This document shows positions 1-6,755 of a stretch of 11,851 bases of DNA, one piece after another. This stretch comes from Comamonadaceae bacterium (GTDB lineage Bacteria; Pseudomonadota; Gammaproteobacteria; Burkholderiales; Burkholderiaceae_C). The stretch covers positions 1-11,851 of the forward strand of contig CANHLD010000041.1 of assembly GCA_947461325.1 (NCBI GenBank), given 5' to 3'. The notes beneath the pieces are model-generated. The model saw only the letters and a program-made list of their open reading frames with translations. It was not told the origin of the DNA and ran no database searches. The translations under genes were made by a program, and so were the position numbers. Positions within the stretch are counted from its first letter, which is position 1; every line of letters starts with the position of its first letter.

Positions 1-163
1 ACATGACAGCGCTCAAGTCCAGCGAAAGAATGCGTCCGTTAGCGGCACTGCTCAGAATCGGTGCAGCATGCAAAGTGCCTTCGGTCAGCGGCAGATCGTC
101 TATGTAGGTTGCCAAACCTTGCACATGCAGGTGAGCGCTTTCGTGGCGTGCCGAACTGCTCAT
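1..163 (-). CDS. xdhB: Xanthine dehydrogenase, molybdopterin-binding subunit (N-terminal part, cut by window edge)
   Basis: Only the first 54 residues are present; the gene runs off the left edge. The reading begins MSSSARHESAHLHV and continues with a YIDDLP motif, a GTLHAAPILS stretch and LDLSAV. This is the usual opening of bacterial XdhB, the large subunit that carries the molybdenum cofactor and oxidises hypoxanthine to xanthine and xanthine to urate in the cytoplasm. The ATG overlaps the TGA of xdhA as ATGA, which suggests translational coupling and an xdhAB operon. The catalytic residues lie outside the window. An xdhC maturation gene may follow further left but cannot be seen. A related molybdenum hydroxylase large subunit is the main alternative; the neighbour and the HESAHLHV/YIDDLP motifs make XdhB most likely. 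Confidence 0.9.
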   Translation of the reverse strand, partial: MSSSARHESAHLHVQGLATYIDDLPLTEGTLHAAPILSSAANGRILSLDLSAVM

Positions 164-1584
164 GACAGGTCTTCCAGTTGAACCATACTGCGCCCTTGTT
201 GCTCCAGCCATGCGCGTTGTAGCAACTGGCGCAACACCAATTGGCGGTAAGCGGCGCTGGCGCGCATATCGCTGATAGGAGAGAACTCCTTGTCAATCGC
301 CGCTTGCGCTTGTTGCATGCTGGCTTCATTCCACGCACGGCCAAGCAACACAGCCTCGGTTGTCACAGCCCGCACGGGTGTGGCTGCCACGCCGCCTGCA
401 CCTATACGAACAGACTTCACAAGGTCTTGCTCTATGTGCAATTGCATTGCCAAGCACACCGCAGAGATATCGTCTTCCACACGCTTGGACACTTTGTAAA
501 CACCTAGCCATTCGCCGGGAAGCGGGTGGGGCACGACGATCCAACACAGCACTTCGTCAGCGGCTAAGGCGGTGCGCTTGTAGCCGAGGTAAAAGTTTTC
601 CAAAGCGATGTGTCGGCTGACCATGCGGCCTTTGCGCCAAGCCATCAACACCACTTGCGCACCCAGCGCAATCAACAAGGGCATGCTGTCGCCAATTGGT
701 GAACCGTTGGCGATGTTGCCTCCCAAGGTGCCTGACTGACGCACCGGTCGTCCGGCAAAACGCTCGGCGAAATGCTGGATAGACGGGCGCTGCTCAGACA
801 GCGCCGCAAAAGCATCATGCAAGCTGACGGCGGCTCCAATGGCCAAGTGATGCGGGTTGTGTTCGACGCGCAGCATCTCTTGCACCCGGGTCAGGTCAAT
901 CACTTGTTCAAAACGCCGGTGTTGTTGCGTCACCCACAAGCCTGCATCGGTGCCGCCGGCCATCATTTGCGCTTTGGGAAAACGCGCTCTCAAGGGCAGC
1001 AACTGCGCCAGTGAATCGGGCAGGGCGTAATGTGGATTTAATTTGTCGCGAGATGCCGCCTTTTCATCAACGGGTTTAACGGTTTGTGGTCGTGGGTATA
1101 AATGCATGGCGCAAGCTGCATCCAGAATAGGCCTGTAACCGGTGCATCTGCACAGGTTGCCCGAAATGGCTTCCATGGCTTCTTCGCGGGTGACCGCGCG
1201 GCCGTCGGCTCGTTGGTACAAGTCATACAAACTCATAACAAAGCCGGGCGTGCAAAAACCGCATTGCGACGCATGGTGATCGACCATGGCTTGTTGCACA
1301 GGGTGAAGTTGACCGTCGCCCGACAGGTCGGCTGCCGTGGTGACTTGCAGGCCGTGCGCCGAATGTGCCATACGAATGCAGCTGTTGACGGTGTGGGACT
1401 GGCTGCCATCCGGCTTTGACAACACCACGGTGCAGGCCCCGCAGTCGCCGCTGGCGCATCCTTCTTTGGTGTCGGTGGCACGCAAGTCTTCGCGCAACAG
1501 GTCAAGCAGGGTACGCGCCGGTGGTACATTGGAAAGCGTCTGCCACCGCTGGCGGTGAATCAACTCAAGTTTGGGAAATGTCAT
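160..1584 (-). CDS. xdhA: Xanthine dehydrogenase, FeS/FAD small subunit
   Basis: This 474-residue protein passes electrons from the molybdenum subunit to NAD+ through two [2Fe-2S] clusters and FAD. The plant-ferredoxin-type cluster is visible as C43, C48, C51 and C69 (EGCASGDCGAC). The second cluster is C108, C111, C145 and C147 (QCGFCTPGF and CRCTGYRP). The FAD domain follows, with AGGTDAGL near residue 210 and SGTLGGNIANGSPIGD further on, then the CO-dehydrogenase-flavoprotein-like C-terminal domain. No key residue appears to be missing and the length is normal for bacterial XdhA. The reading frame is open for 24 codons upstream to 1656, but that extension is unlike the family and would run into the divergent gene, so I chose the ATG at 1584 (MTFPKLELIHRQRW). 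No good Shine-Dalgarno sequence is visible. It lies divergent to the purine/nucleoside importer and upstream of xdhB. Confidence 0.95.
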   Translation of the reverse strand: MTFPKLELIHRQRWQTLSNVPPARTLLDLLREDLRATDTKEGCASGDCGACTVVLSKPDGSQSHTVNSCIRMAHSAHGLQVTTAADLSGDGQLHPVQQAMVDHHASQCGFCTPGFVMSLYDLYQRADGRAVTREEAMEAISGNLCRCTGYRPILDAACAMHLYPRPQTVKPVDEKAASRDKLNPHYALPDSLAQLLPLRARFPKAQMMAGGTDAGLWVTQQHRRFEQVIDLTRVQEMLRVEHNPHHLAIGAAVSLHDAFAALSEQRPSIQHFAERFAGRPVRQSGTLGGNIANGSPIGDSMPLLIALGAQVVLMAWRKGRMVSRHIALENFYLGYKRTALAADEVLCWIVVPHPLPGEWLGVYKVSKRVEDDISAVCLAMQLHIEQDLVKSVRIGAGGVAATPVRAVTTEAVLLGRAWNEASMQQAQAAIDKEFSPISDMRASAAYRQLVLRQLLQRAWLEQQGRSMVQLEDLS

Positions 1585-1647
1585 GCAAACTGCGCCAAGT
1601 TGTTTAAGAGCTATTGTTGCATTGGAAACGTGGAGCCGGGGGCGTCC
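1585..1647. promoter_or_regulatory. Divergent intergenic region between xdhA and the ABC importer
   Basis: These 63 bases separate two start codons that point away from each other, so promoters for xdhAB and for the transporter operon should lie here or just inside the coding regions. I looked for -35/-10 pairs and a clear operator palindrome on both strands and found none that I can defend. A GGAG at 1632-1635 precedes the transporter ATG by 12 bases, which is a long spacing. Shared control of both operons by one regulator is an inference from the layout only. Confidence 0.5.
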
Positions 1648-3168
1648 ATGAGTCAAGCCGCATTGCTCGAATTAAACCGCATCAGCAAACGCTACCCGGC
1701 GGTGCTGGCCAATGATCAGATATCGCTGCAAGTCGAGTCTGGCGAAATTCACGCCATCCTAGGAGAAAACGGCGCTGGTAAATCTACCCTGATGAAAATC
1801 ATTTACGGTGCGGTGCAGCCGGATCAGGGAGAAATCCGCTTCAACGGTCAGTTGGTCAACATACGCAATCCGCAACAAGCCAGGGCTTTGGGCATCAGCA
1901 TGGTGTTTCAACACTTCAGCTTGTTCGATACCTTGACGGTGGCGCAAAACGTCTGGTTGGGTTTGGACAAATCTTTGTCGCTGGCCGAGGTAAGCCGACG
2001 CATCCGCGAGAAAGCTGCCGCCTATGGTTTGGATTTGGAACCCGAGCGACCGGTGCATACCTTGAGCGTCGGTGAAATGCAAAGGGTGGAAATCATCCGG
2101 GCGCTGTTGTGTGAGCCGCGTTTATTGATTTTGGATGAACCGACTTCTGTGCTGACGCCGCAAGCCGTAGAAAAGTTGTTCGCGGTGTTGCGTCAATTGG
2201 TTGCTGAGGGCTGCAGCATTTTGTATATCAGCCATAAATTGCATGAAATCCGCGCACTGTGCACGCATTGCACTGTGCTGCGCGCGGGCAAAGTCACCGG
2301 CGAATGTGATCCGCGTGAGCAGACCAACGCCTCTCTCAGCCAAATGATGATCGGCAGTGAGCCGCCTTCGTTGGTGCACCGTGAACGCAAGCGGGGAGAA
2401 CAGGTGCTGGAGGTCAACCAACTCAGCCTGCCGCGTCTCGATCCGTTCGGCACCCATTTGTCGTTGGTGGAATTGCAGGTGCACCAAGGCGAAATCGTTG
2501 GGATTGCAGGTGTGTCTGGCAACGGTCAGCGAGAATTGCTGTATGCCCTCAGCGGTGAAGATGTGCGCGCCGCCACCCACAGCATTCGCCTTGCCGGTCA
2601 AGCGGTGGGTGACCAAGGCCCTGCGCAAAGACGCGCATTGGGGTTGCATTTTGTGCCTGACGAACGACTCGGTCGCGGTGCGGTGCCAGCTTTGAGTTTG
2701 GCGCACAACTTGTTGCTGACCCGCTCGGAGGCGATCAGCGATTCAGGTTGGATCGACATGTCTACATTGGCCGCACAAGCGCAGGCCATCATTGCCAAAT
2801 ACCAGGTCAAAGCAGGCGGTCCTCAGGCAGTTGCACAGTCTTTGTCTGGTGGCAATTTGCAAAAATTCATTGTCGGGCGTGAGATAGACGCGGCGCCCAA
2901 ATTACTCATCGTGTCGCAGCCGACTTGGGGCGTGGACGTCGGTGCAGCAGCGCAAATACGTTCAGCTTTGGTGGCCTTGCGTGACGCAGGTTGCGCGGTG
3001 CTGGTCGTCAGCGAAGAGTTGGATGAATTGTTCGAACTCTGCGACCGCATACATGTGATGGCGCAGGGACGCATGTCGCCTTCGCTGTCGCGCGAGCAAG
3101 CCACGGTTGCCAAAATCGGCAGCTGGATGAGCGGCTTGTGGACTGAAACTGAAGAGGCGGTGAATTGA
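1648..3168 (+). CDS. BMP-type nucleoside/purine ABC importer, double ATPase subunit
   Basis: This 506-residue cytoplasmic protein has two ABC domains in tandem and powers uptake through the two permeases that follow. In the first half, Walker A is GENGAGKST (39-47), the signature is LSVGEMQRVEI (139-149) and Walker B is LLILDEPTSVLTP (159-171). The second half has a degenerate Walker A (GVSGNGQRE), the signature LSGGNLQKF, and QPTWGVDVGA, with Gln where the catalytic Glu would be. This asymmetry is usual for the nucleoside/simple-sugar ATPases (YufO/NupA-like) that work with BMP lipoproteins, so it is not a defect. The frame is open back to 1555, but that part lies over the start of divergent xdhA and is unlike the family; MSQAALLELNRISKRYPAV at 1648 is the better start. 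The partner lipoprotein and the xdh genes nearby suggest purine nucleosides or bases as substrate; this is an inference. Confidence 0.93.
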   Translation: MSQAALLELNRISKRYPAVLANDQISLQVESGEIHAILGENGAGKSTLMKIIYGAVQPDQGEIRFNGQLVNIRNPQQARALGISMVFQHFSLFDTLTVAQNVWLGLDKSLSLAEVSRRIREKAAAYGLDLEPERPVHTLSVGEMQRVEIIRALLCEPRLLILDEPTSVLTPQAVEKLFAVLRQLVAEGCSILYISHKLHEIRALCTHCTVLRAGKVTGECDPREQTNASLSQMMIGSEPPSLVHRERKRGEQVLEVNQLSLPRLDPFGTHLSLVELQVHQGEIVGIAGVSGNGQRELLYALSGEDVRAATHSIRLAGQAVGDQGPAQRRALGLHFVPDERLGRGAVPALSLAHNLLLTRSEAISDSGWIDMSTLAAQAQAIIAKYQVKAGGPQAVAQSLSGGNLQKFIVGREIDAAPKLLIVSQPTWGVDVGAAAQIRSALVALRDAGCAVLVVSEELDELFELCDRIHVMAQGRMSPSLSREQATVAKIGSWMSGLWTETEEAVN

Positions 3169-3169
3169 T

Positions 3170-4246
3170 ATGTGGAAATTAGAAGCACGCCCGGTTCCCT
3201 CCGATTTTTGGCGCATCGCCTCTCCGCTGTTGGCCTTGGTATTGACCGTCATCTTGGGCGTGTTGTTGTTCATGGCCTTGGGCAAAGACCCGGTCAAAGG
3301 TTTGTTGGTGTTTTTTTGGGAACCTATTCGAAATGGTTACGCCTTGGGTGAATTGGTGGTCAAGGCCACGCCTTTGTTATTGATCGCCTTGGGGCTGGCT
3401 TTGTGCTTTCGCTCAAATGTGTGGAACATCGGCGCTGAAGGTCAATATGTGATGGGCGCGGTGTTTGCGGCAGGTGTGGCGCTGCTGGCTGAAAAAACGA
3501 GTGGCGGCTGGTTTTTTGTGCCGGTGCTCGTGGCGGGTGTCATCGGCGGTATGTGCTGGGCGGGCATCACGGCTTGGTTGCGCGACCGGTTTCACGCGAA
3601 TGAAATTCTGGTCAGTTTGATGCTGGTCTATGTCGCCATCATGGTGCTGGGTTTTCTGGTGTACGGCCCTTGGAAAGACCCATTAGGCTACAACTTTCCG
3701 CAAACCAAAACCTTTGAAACGGCCACCCAAGTGCCGCGCATGTTCAAAGGCTCGCGGGTCAATATCGGTGTCTTGATCGCGCTGGCCGGTGTGGCTTCCA
3801 TGTGGGTGTTTTTGTTTCGTACCCGCGCTGGTTGGGCGCAGCAAATCGGTGGTTTGGCACCTGCGGCTGCGCGCTATGCGGGCTTCTCTTCCAGACGCGC
3901 CATCTGGTTGGCTTTGCTGGTGTCAGGCGCTTGTGCCGGATTGGCCGGTGCTTTGGAAGTGGCCGGGCCTATCGGACAACTCACGCCTTATGTGCCCGTG
4001 GGTTACGGATTCGCCGCCATCATTGTGGCGTTTGTGGGCCGCTTGCATCCCGTGGGCATGGTGTTCTCGGCGATTTTGATGAGCATGTTTTACATAGGCG
4101 GCGAGTTGGCGCAATCGCGTTTGGGTTTACCCAAATCGCTGACCGGCGTGTTCCAAGGACTGCTGTTGTTTTGTCTGCTGGCCTGTGATGTGTTGATGAA
4201 TTACCGCTTGCGTTGGAAAACCTCGCAAGCCATGGGGGGCGTGTGA
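3170..4246 (+). CDS. BMP-type ABC importer, permease 1
   Basis: This 358-residue inner-membrane protein belongs to the branched-chain-type permease family (BPD_transp_2) used by nucleoside and simple-sugar importers. It has many hydrophobic segments, beginning with one after residue 15 (PLLALVLTVILGVLLFMA). The conserved motif NVWNIGAEGQYVMGA and the GARYAGFSSRRA-like coupling-loop region (APAAARYAGFSSRRAIW) are present. Its length of about 360 is typical for the first, longer permease of the pair. It starts one base after the ATPase stop and its own TGA shares one base with the next ATG, so the three genes form a tightly coupled operon. Nothing in the sequence fixes the exact substrate; nucleosides or purine bases are likely from context. 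Confidence 0.92.
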   Translation: MWKLEARPVPSDFWRIASPLLALVLTVILGVLLFMALGKDPVKGLLVFFWEPIRNGYALGELVVKATPLLLIALGLALCFRSNVWNIGAEGQYVMGAVFAAGVALLAEKTSGGWFFVPVLVAGVIGGMCWAGITAWLRDRFHANEILVSLMLVYVAIMVLGFLVYGPWKDPLGYNFPQTKTFETATQVPRMFKGSRVNIGVLIALAGVASMWVFLFRTRAGWAQQIGGLAPAAARYAGFSSRRAIWLALLVSGACAGLAGALEVAGPIGQLTPYVPVGYGFAAIIVAFVGRLHPVGMVFSAILMSMFYIGGELAQSRLGLPKSLTGVFQGLLLFCLLACDVLMNYRLRWKTSQAMGGV

Positions 4247-5166
4247 TGGAAACCTATGCCTTGTTATTTGCTGCAACCCTCAGTGCGGGGACGGTGTTGG
4301 CAATTGCCGCGCTGGGTTTGTTGATCAATGAAAAAGCCGGCATCGTGAATTTGGGCGCCGAGGGAATGATGCTGTGCGCCGCGATTGCGGGTTACGCCAC
4401 CGTGGTCCACACCGGCAGCGACGTGCTGGGTTTTCTGGCAGGCATGGGCGCAGGTGCCGTTTTGTCATTGTTTTTCGGCGCTTTGGTCATAGGCTTGAAT
4501 ACCAACCAATACGCCACAGGTTTGGCGTTGAGTTTGTTCGGCGTAGGTTTTTCAGCGTTTGTCGGCACAAGCTATGTGCAGGCCAAATTGCCTGAGCGAC
4601 TGAGTTATGAGGTGCCGTATCTGGCGGATTTGCCTGTGATCGGAACAGCTGTGTTTCGCCAACACCCGATGGTTTATTTGGCTATCTTTTTCACGCTCGC
4701 TTTGATTTGGTTTTTAGAACGCACCCGGGCGGGATTGGTGTTGCGTGCGGTGGGCGAGTCGCCACAATCGGCACACGCATTGGGTTACCCGGTGCGCAGT
4801 ATCAGGCTGGCAGCGGTGGTGTGTGGCGGTGCAATGTGCGGTTTGGCGGGCGCTTACATATCGGTGATTTACACGCCGTTGTGGGTGGAGGGCATGATCG
4901 CTGGCAAGGGCTGGATTGCTTTGGCACTCACGACGTTTGCCACCTGGCGGCCTGCGCGGATTTTGCTCGGCGCTTATTTGTTCGGCGGTGTCACGATGCT
5001 GCAGTTTCATTTGCAGGCCACGGGTGTGGAGGTGCCGAGCCAGTTTTTGAGCATGTTGCCTTATGTGGCCACCATCGTGGTATTGGCCCTGATTTCTCGC
5101 AATCCGCAGTGGATACGGGTGAATATGCCTGCGTCGCTGGGTAAGCCTTTTTATCCTGGCGCATAG
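4246..5166 (+). CDS. BMP-type ABC importer, permease 2
   Basis: This 306-residue membrane protein is the second, shorter permease of the same importer. It begins METYALLFAATLSAGTVLAI and carries the paired motif NEKAGIVNLGAEGMML, the counterpart of the NIGAEGQYVMGA motif in permease 1. Further hydrophobic segments follow, and the RAVGESPQSAHALGYPV stretch is the cytoplasmic loop expected to contact the ATPase. The ATG shares its A with the TGA of permease 1 (TGATG), and a G-run (GGGGGG) a few bases upstream can act as the ribosome binding site. The frame is open 11 codons further upstream, but that would lie inside permease 1, so the coupled ATG is preferred. No terminator is obvious directly after its TAG stop. 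Confidence 0.92.
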   Translation: METYALLFAATLSAGTVLAIAALGLLINEKAGIVNLGAEGMMLCAAIAGYATVVHTGSDVLGFLAGMGAGAVLSLFFGALVIGLNTNQYATGLALSLFGVGFSAFVGTSYVQAKLPERLSYEVPYLADLPVIGTAVFRQHPMVYLAIFFTLALIWFLERTRAGLVLRAVGESPQSAHALGYPVRSIRLAAVVCGGAMCGLAGAYISVIYTPLWVEGMIAGKGWIALALTTFATWRPARILLGAYLFGGVTMLQFHLQATGVEVPSQFLSMLPYVATIVVLALISRNPQWIRVNMPASLGKPFYPGA

Positions 5167-5184
5167 GTTTTTGATGCTTTGTTT

Positions 5185-5249
5185 GCGTTGCGATAAGTCA
5201 TTGGTATGGGCGTGTGCGTTGGTTGTGTTGCAGAAAGTCATTGGCATGG
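5185..5249 (+). repeat. Imperfect 25-bp direct repeat, two copies 40 bp apart
   Basis: Copy 1 is at 5185-5209 and copy 2 at 5225-5249. The best-matching core is AAGTCATTGGTATGG (5195-5209) against AAGTCATTGGCATGG (5235-5249), one mismatch in 15. Over the full 25 bases there are 5 mismatches. The copies lie exactly one 40-base period apart and are not in a gene. They could be a decayed tandem duplication or paired protein-binding sites. Confidence 0.7.
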
Positions 5250-5267
5250 CCGCCCGCACTGGGATGC

Positions 5268-5294
5268 TTTTTGCTGCGCTTTCGCTTGCAAAAA
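5268..5294. repeat. Hairpin-forming inverted repeat
   Basis: TTTTTGC (5268-5274) pairs with GCAAAAA (5288-5294). Inside, GCG (5276-5278) pairs with CGC (5283-5285) around a CTTT loop, giving about 10 pairs with a small asymmetric bulge. There is no T-run after the stem on the plus strand, so it is not a standard terminator for the permease operon, although it could stabilise the 3' end of that transcript. Confidence 0.5.
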
Positions 5295-5333
5295 CTTCCC
5301 CGCACAGACGGCCTGTCGAGATGCTGTTGGTGG

Positions 5334-5390
5334 TAATTGGTGTCTGACCCCAATTACTCTGACCAAATAATTGGTATATGAGCCCAAATA
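5334..5390. repeat. RAYT/REP-like repeat pair (degenerate)
   Basis: TAATTGG (5334-5340) and CCAATTA (5350-5356) form an inverted repeat around TGTCTGACC. A diverged second copy of the whole 23-base unit lies at 5368-5390, with 4 mismatches (TAATTGGTATATGAGCCC). TCTGACC also occurs twice, at 5343-5349 and 5358-5364. From memory, the GGTGTCTGACCCC type of motif recurs in beta- and gammaproteobacterial genomes, often near Y1 (RAYT-like) transposases; that link is not tested here. No transposase gene is present. Confidence 0.55.
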
Positions 5391-5556
5391 GCTGCCACAG
5401 GGATTGTCGACTTATGTATTATTTATTTCAAGCGCAAGCAATCAACTCCACGCGCTCCTCAACTTTTAGCCTCAGGCATAGGGAAACCCTGTCAATCAAG
5501 GCCATAATGCGGTTTTTCCTGTTTCCCCAACTCTTGCGTTTTTTTAAAGGATGGAT

Positions 5557-6696
5557 ATGACTGATTTATACAAGCGCACTTGGTTTCGTGCTGCTGCCAT
5601 TGGCATCGTTGCCGCCGCCGTCATGGTGGGTTGTGGCAAAAAGGAAGAGCCGAAACCGGCACCTGCTGCTGAAGCTCCAAAAGCTGAGCCCTTGAAAATT
5701 GCCTTTGCTTATGTAGGCCCCGTCGGTGACGGCGGTTGGACATTCGCCCACGACAACGCCCGCAAAGCAGTTGAAGCTGAATTCGGCGACAAAATCAAAA
5801 CTTCCTTCACAGAAAATGTTTCCGAGTCTGCCGACGCCGAGCGCAATTTCCGCGACATGGTGTCTCAAGGCAACAAGCTGATTTTCGGCACTACCTTCGG
5901 TTACATGGAACCCATGTTGAAAGTGGCTGCTGACAGCAAGGACGTCAAATTTGAACATGCCACCGGTTACAAGCAAGCCGACAACATGCGCACTTACGAC
6001 AGCCGCACTTACGAAGGTGCTTATATGGCTGGCGTGATTGCTGGAAAAATGACCAAGTCCAACACATTGGGCGTGGTGGCTTCCATCCCCATTCCTGAAG
6101 TGGTTCGCAACATCAACAGCTTCACTTTGGGCGCTCAATCCGTCAACCCCAAAGTCAAAACCAAAGTGGTTTGGGTCAATGAGTGGTTCAACCCACCCAA
6201 AGAAACAGAAGCTGCTACATCGCTGATCAACAGCGGTGCTGACATTTTGTTCCAAAACACCGACTCTCCTGCCGTATTGAAAACCGCTGAAGCCAAAGGC
6301 AAGCGCGCATTCGGATGGGACTCTGACATGACAGCCTATGGCCCCAAGGCCCACCTTGGTTCGGCCGTCATTAACTGGGCACCTTATTACATCCAGACCA
6401 CGCGTGAAGCCCTCGAAGGCAAATGGGTGGGTGGCACAGGCGTGTGGTGGGGCGTGAAAGAAGGCGCGATCGACATGGTTTCTATTGCTGAAGATGTGCC
6501 TGCCGAGACCAAAGCCAAAGTCGATGAAATCAAAGCTGGTCTGAAAGACGGCAGTTTCGCGATTTGGAAAGGCCCATTGATTGACAACACCGGCAAAACT
6601 CTCCTGAAAAAAGACGAAGTCGCTGACGACAAATTCCTGAGCGGCGTCAATTTCTACGTCAAAGGCGTGGAAGGCAAAGTGCCTGGCAACAAATAA
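5557..6696 (+). CDS. BMP-family nucleoside/purine-binding lipoprotein
   Basis: This 379-residue protein is the substrate-binding component of the importer. Residues 1-26 form a lipoprotein signal (positive start, hydrophobic AAAIGIVAAAVMVGC) with the acylated Cys at 26. A Pro/Ala/Glu-rich linker (about 29-45) follows, and then the BMP domain: KIAFAYVGPVGDGGWTFAHD, the FRDMVSQGNKLIFGTTFGYM stretch, RTYEGAYMAGVIAGKMTKS and GADILFQNTDSPA. This is the pattern of BmpA/Med-like proteins, which bind nucleosides or purine bases. An ATG also exists at 5551, but AAGGA (5547-5551) overlaps it and sits 5 bases before the ATG at 5557, which decides the start. Although it fits the ATPase-permease operon, it stands 390 bases downstream and has its own terminator, so it can be expressed at a higher level. 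Many close relatives are annotated simply as BMP family ABC transporter substrate-binding protein. Confidence 0.93.
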   Translation: MTDLYKRTWFRAAAIGIVAAAVMVGCGKKEEPKPAPAAEAPKAEPLKIAFAYVGPVGDGGWTFAHDNARKAVEAEFGDKIKTSFTENVSESADAERNFRDMVSQGNKLIFGTTFGYMEPMLKVAADSKDVKFEHATGYKQADNMRTYDSRTYEGAYMAGVIAGKMTKSNTLGVVASIPIPEVVRNINSFTLGAQSVNPKVKTKVVWVNEWFNPPKETEAATSLINSGADILFQNTDSPAVLKTAEAKGKRAFGWDSDMTAYGPKAHLGSAVINWAPYYIQTTREALEGKWVGGTGVWWGVKEGAIDMVSIAEDVPAETKAKVDEIKAGLKDGSFAIWKGPLIDNTGKTLLKKDEVADDKFLSGVNFYVKGVEGKVPGNK

Positions 6697-6714
6697 GTTT
6701 TCTTGAGCTCACTC

Positions 6715-6742
6715 AAAAGGCTGCCTTTCGCAGCCTTTTTTT
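6715..6742 (+). terminator. Strong intrinsic terminator after the lipoprotein gene
   Basis: AAAAGGCTGC (6715-6724) pairs perfectly with GCAGCCTTTT (6730-6739) around the loop CTTTC, and the stem runs into seven T residues (6736-6742). It lies 18 bases after the TAA of the lipoprotein gene and should end most of that transcript. Confidence 0.92.
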
Positions 6743-6755
6743 GTTACATAATTTA

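Larger units (their letters stand above)
5167..5550. other. 384-bp gene-free spacer between permease 2 and the lipoprotein gene
   Basis: I see no credible gene here. The first part is rich in G and T and holds a 25-bp imperfect direct repeat, then a hairpin, then a pair of degenerate RAYT/REP-like repeats; each is listed separately. The last 150 bases (about 5400-5550) are the leader of the lipoprotein gene and must hold its promoter if it is transcribed separately. The best -10-like box is CATAAT at 5503-5508, without a convincing -35. A small palindrome, AGGGAAACCCT at 5480-5490, lies just upstream of it. I found nothing resembling a purine riboswitch core. Confidence 0.6.

Noticed and set aside
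2122..2706. Long open frame of 194 codons on the minus strand inside the ATPase gene
   Set aside because: It lies antisense to a well-supported ABC ATPase and its translation shows no family motif; it is a shadow of the real gene.
2500..2960. Inactivating changes in the second ATPase domain (degenerate Walker A, Gln for Glu)
   Set aside because: This asymmetry is common in the ATPases of nucleoside and simple-sugar importers and does not indicate a broken gene.
5391..5550. Purine riboswitch in the leader of the BMP lipoprotein gene
   Set aside because: I looked for the paired loops and conserved core of the purine aptamer and did not find them; such riboswitches are also mainly known from Firmicutes.
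5378..5560. Possible 60-residue small protein upstream of the lipoprotein gene
   Set aside because: It has no ribosome binding site or recognisable sequence, starts inside the repeat pair and overlaps the lipoprotein start, so it is most likely leader sequence.
5566..6354. Open frame of 262 codons on the minus strand inside the lipoprotein gene
   Set aside because: Antisense shadow of a clear BMP protein; no recognisable domain in its translation.
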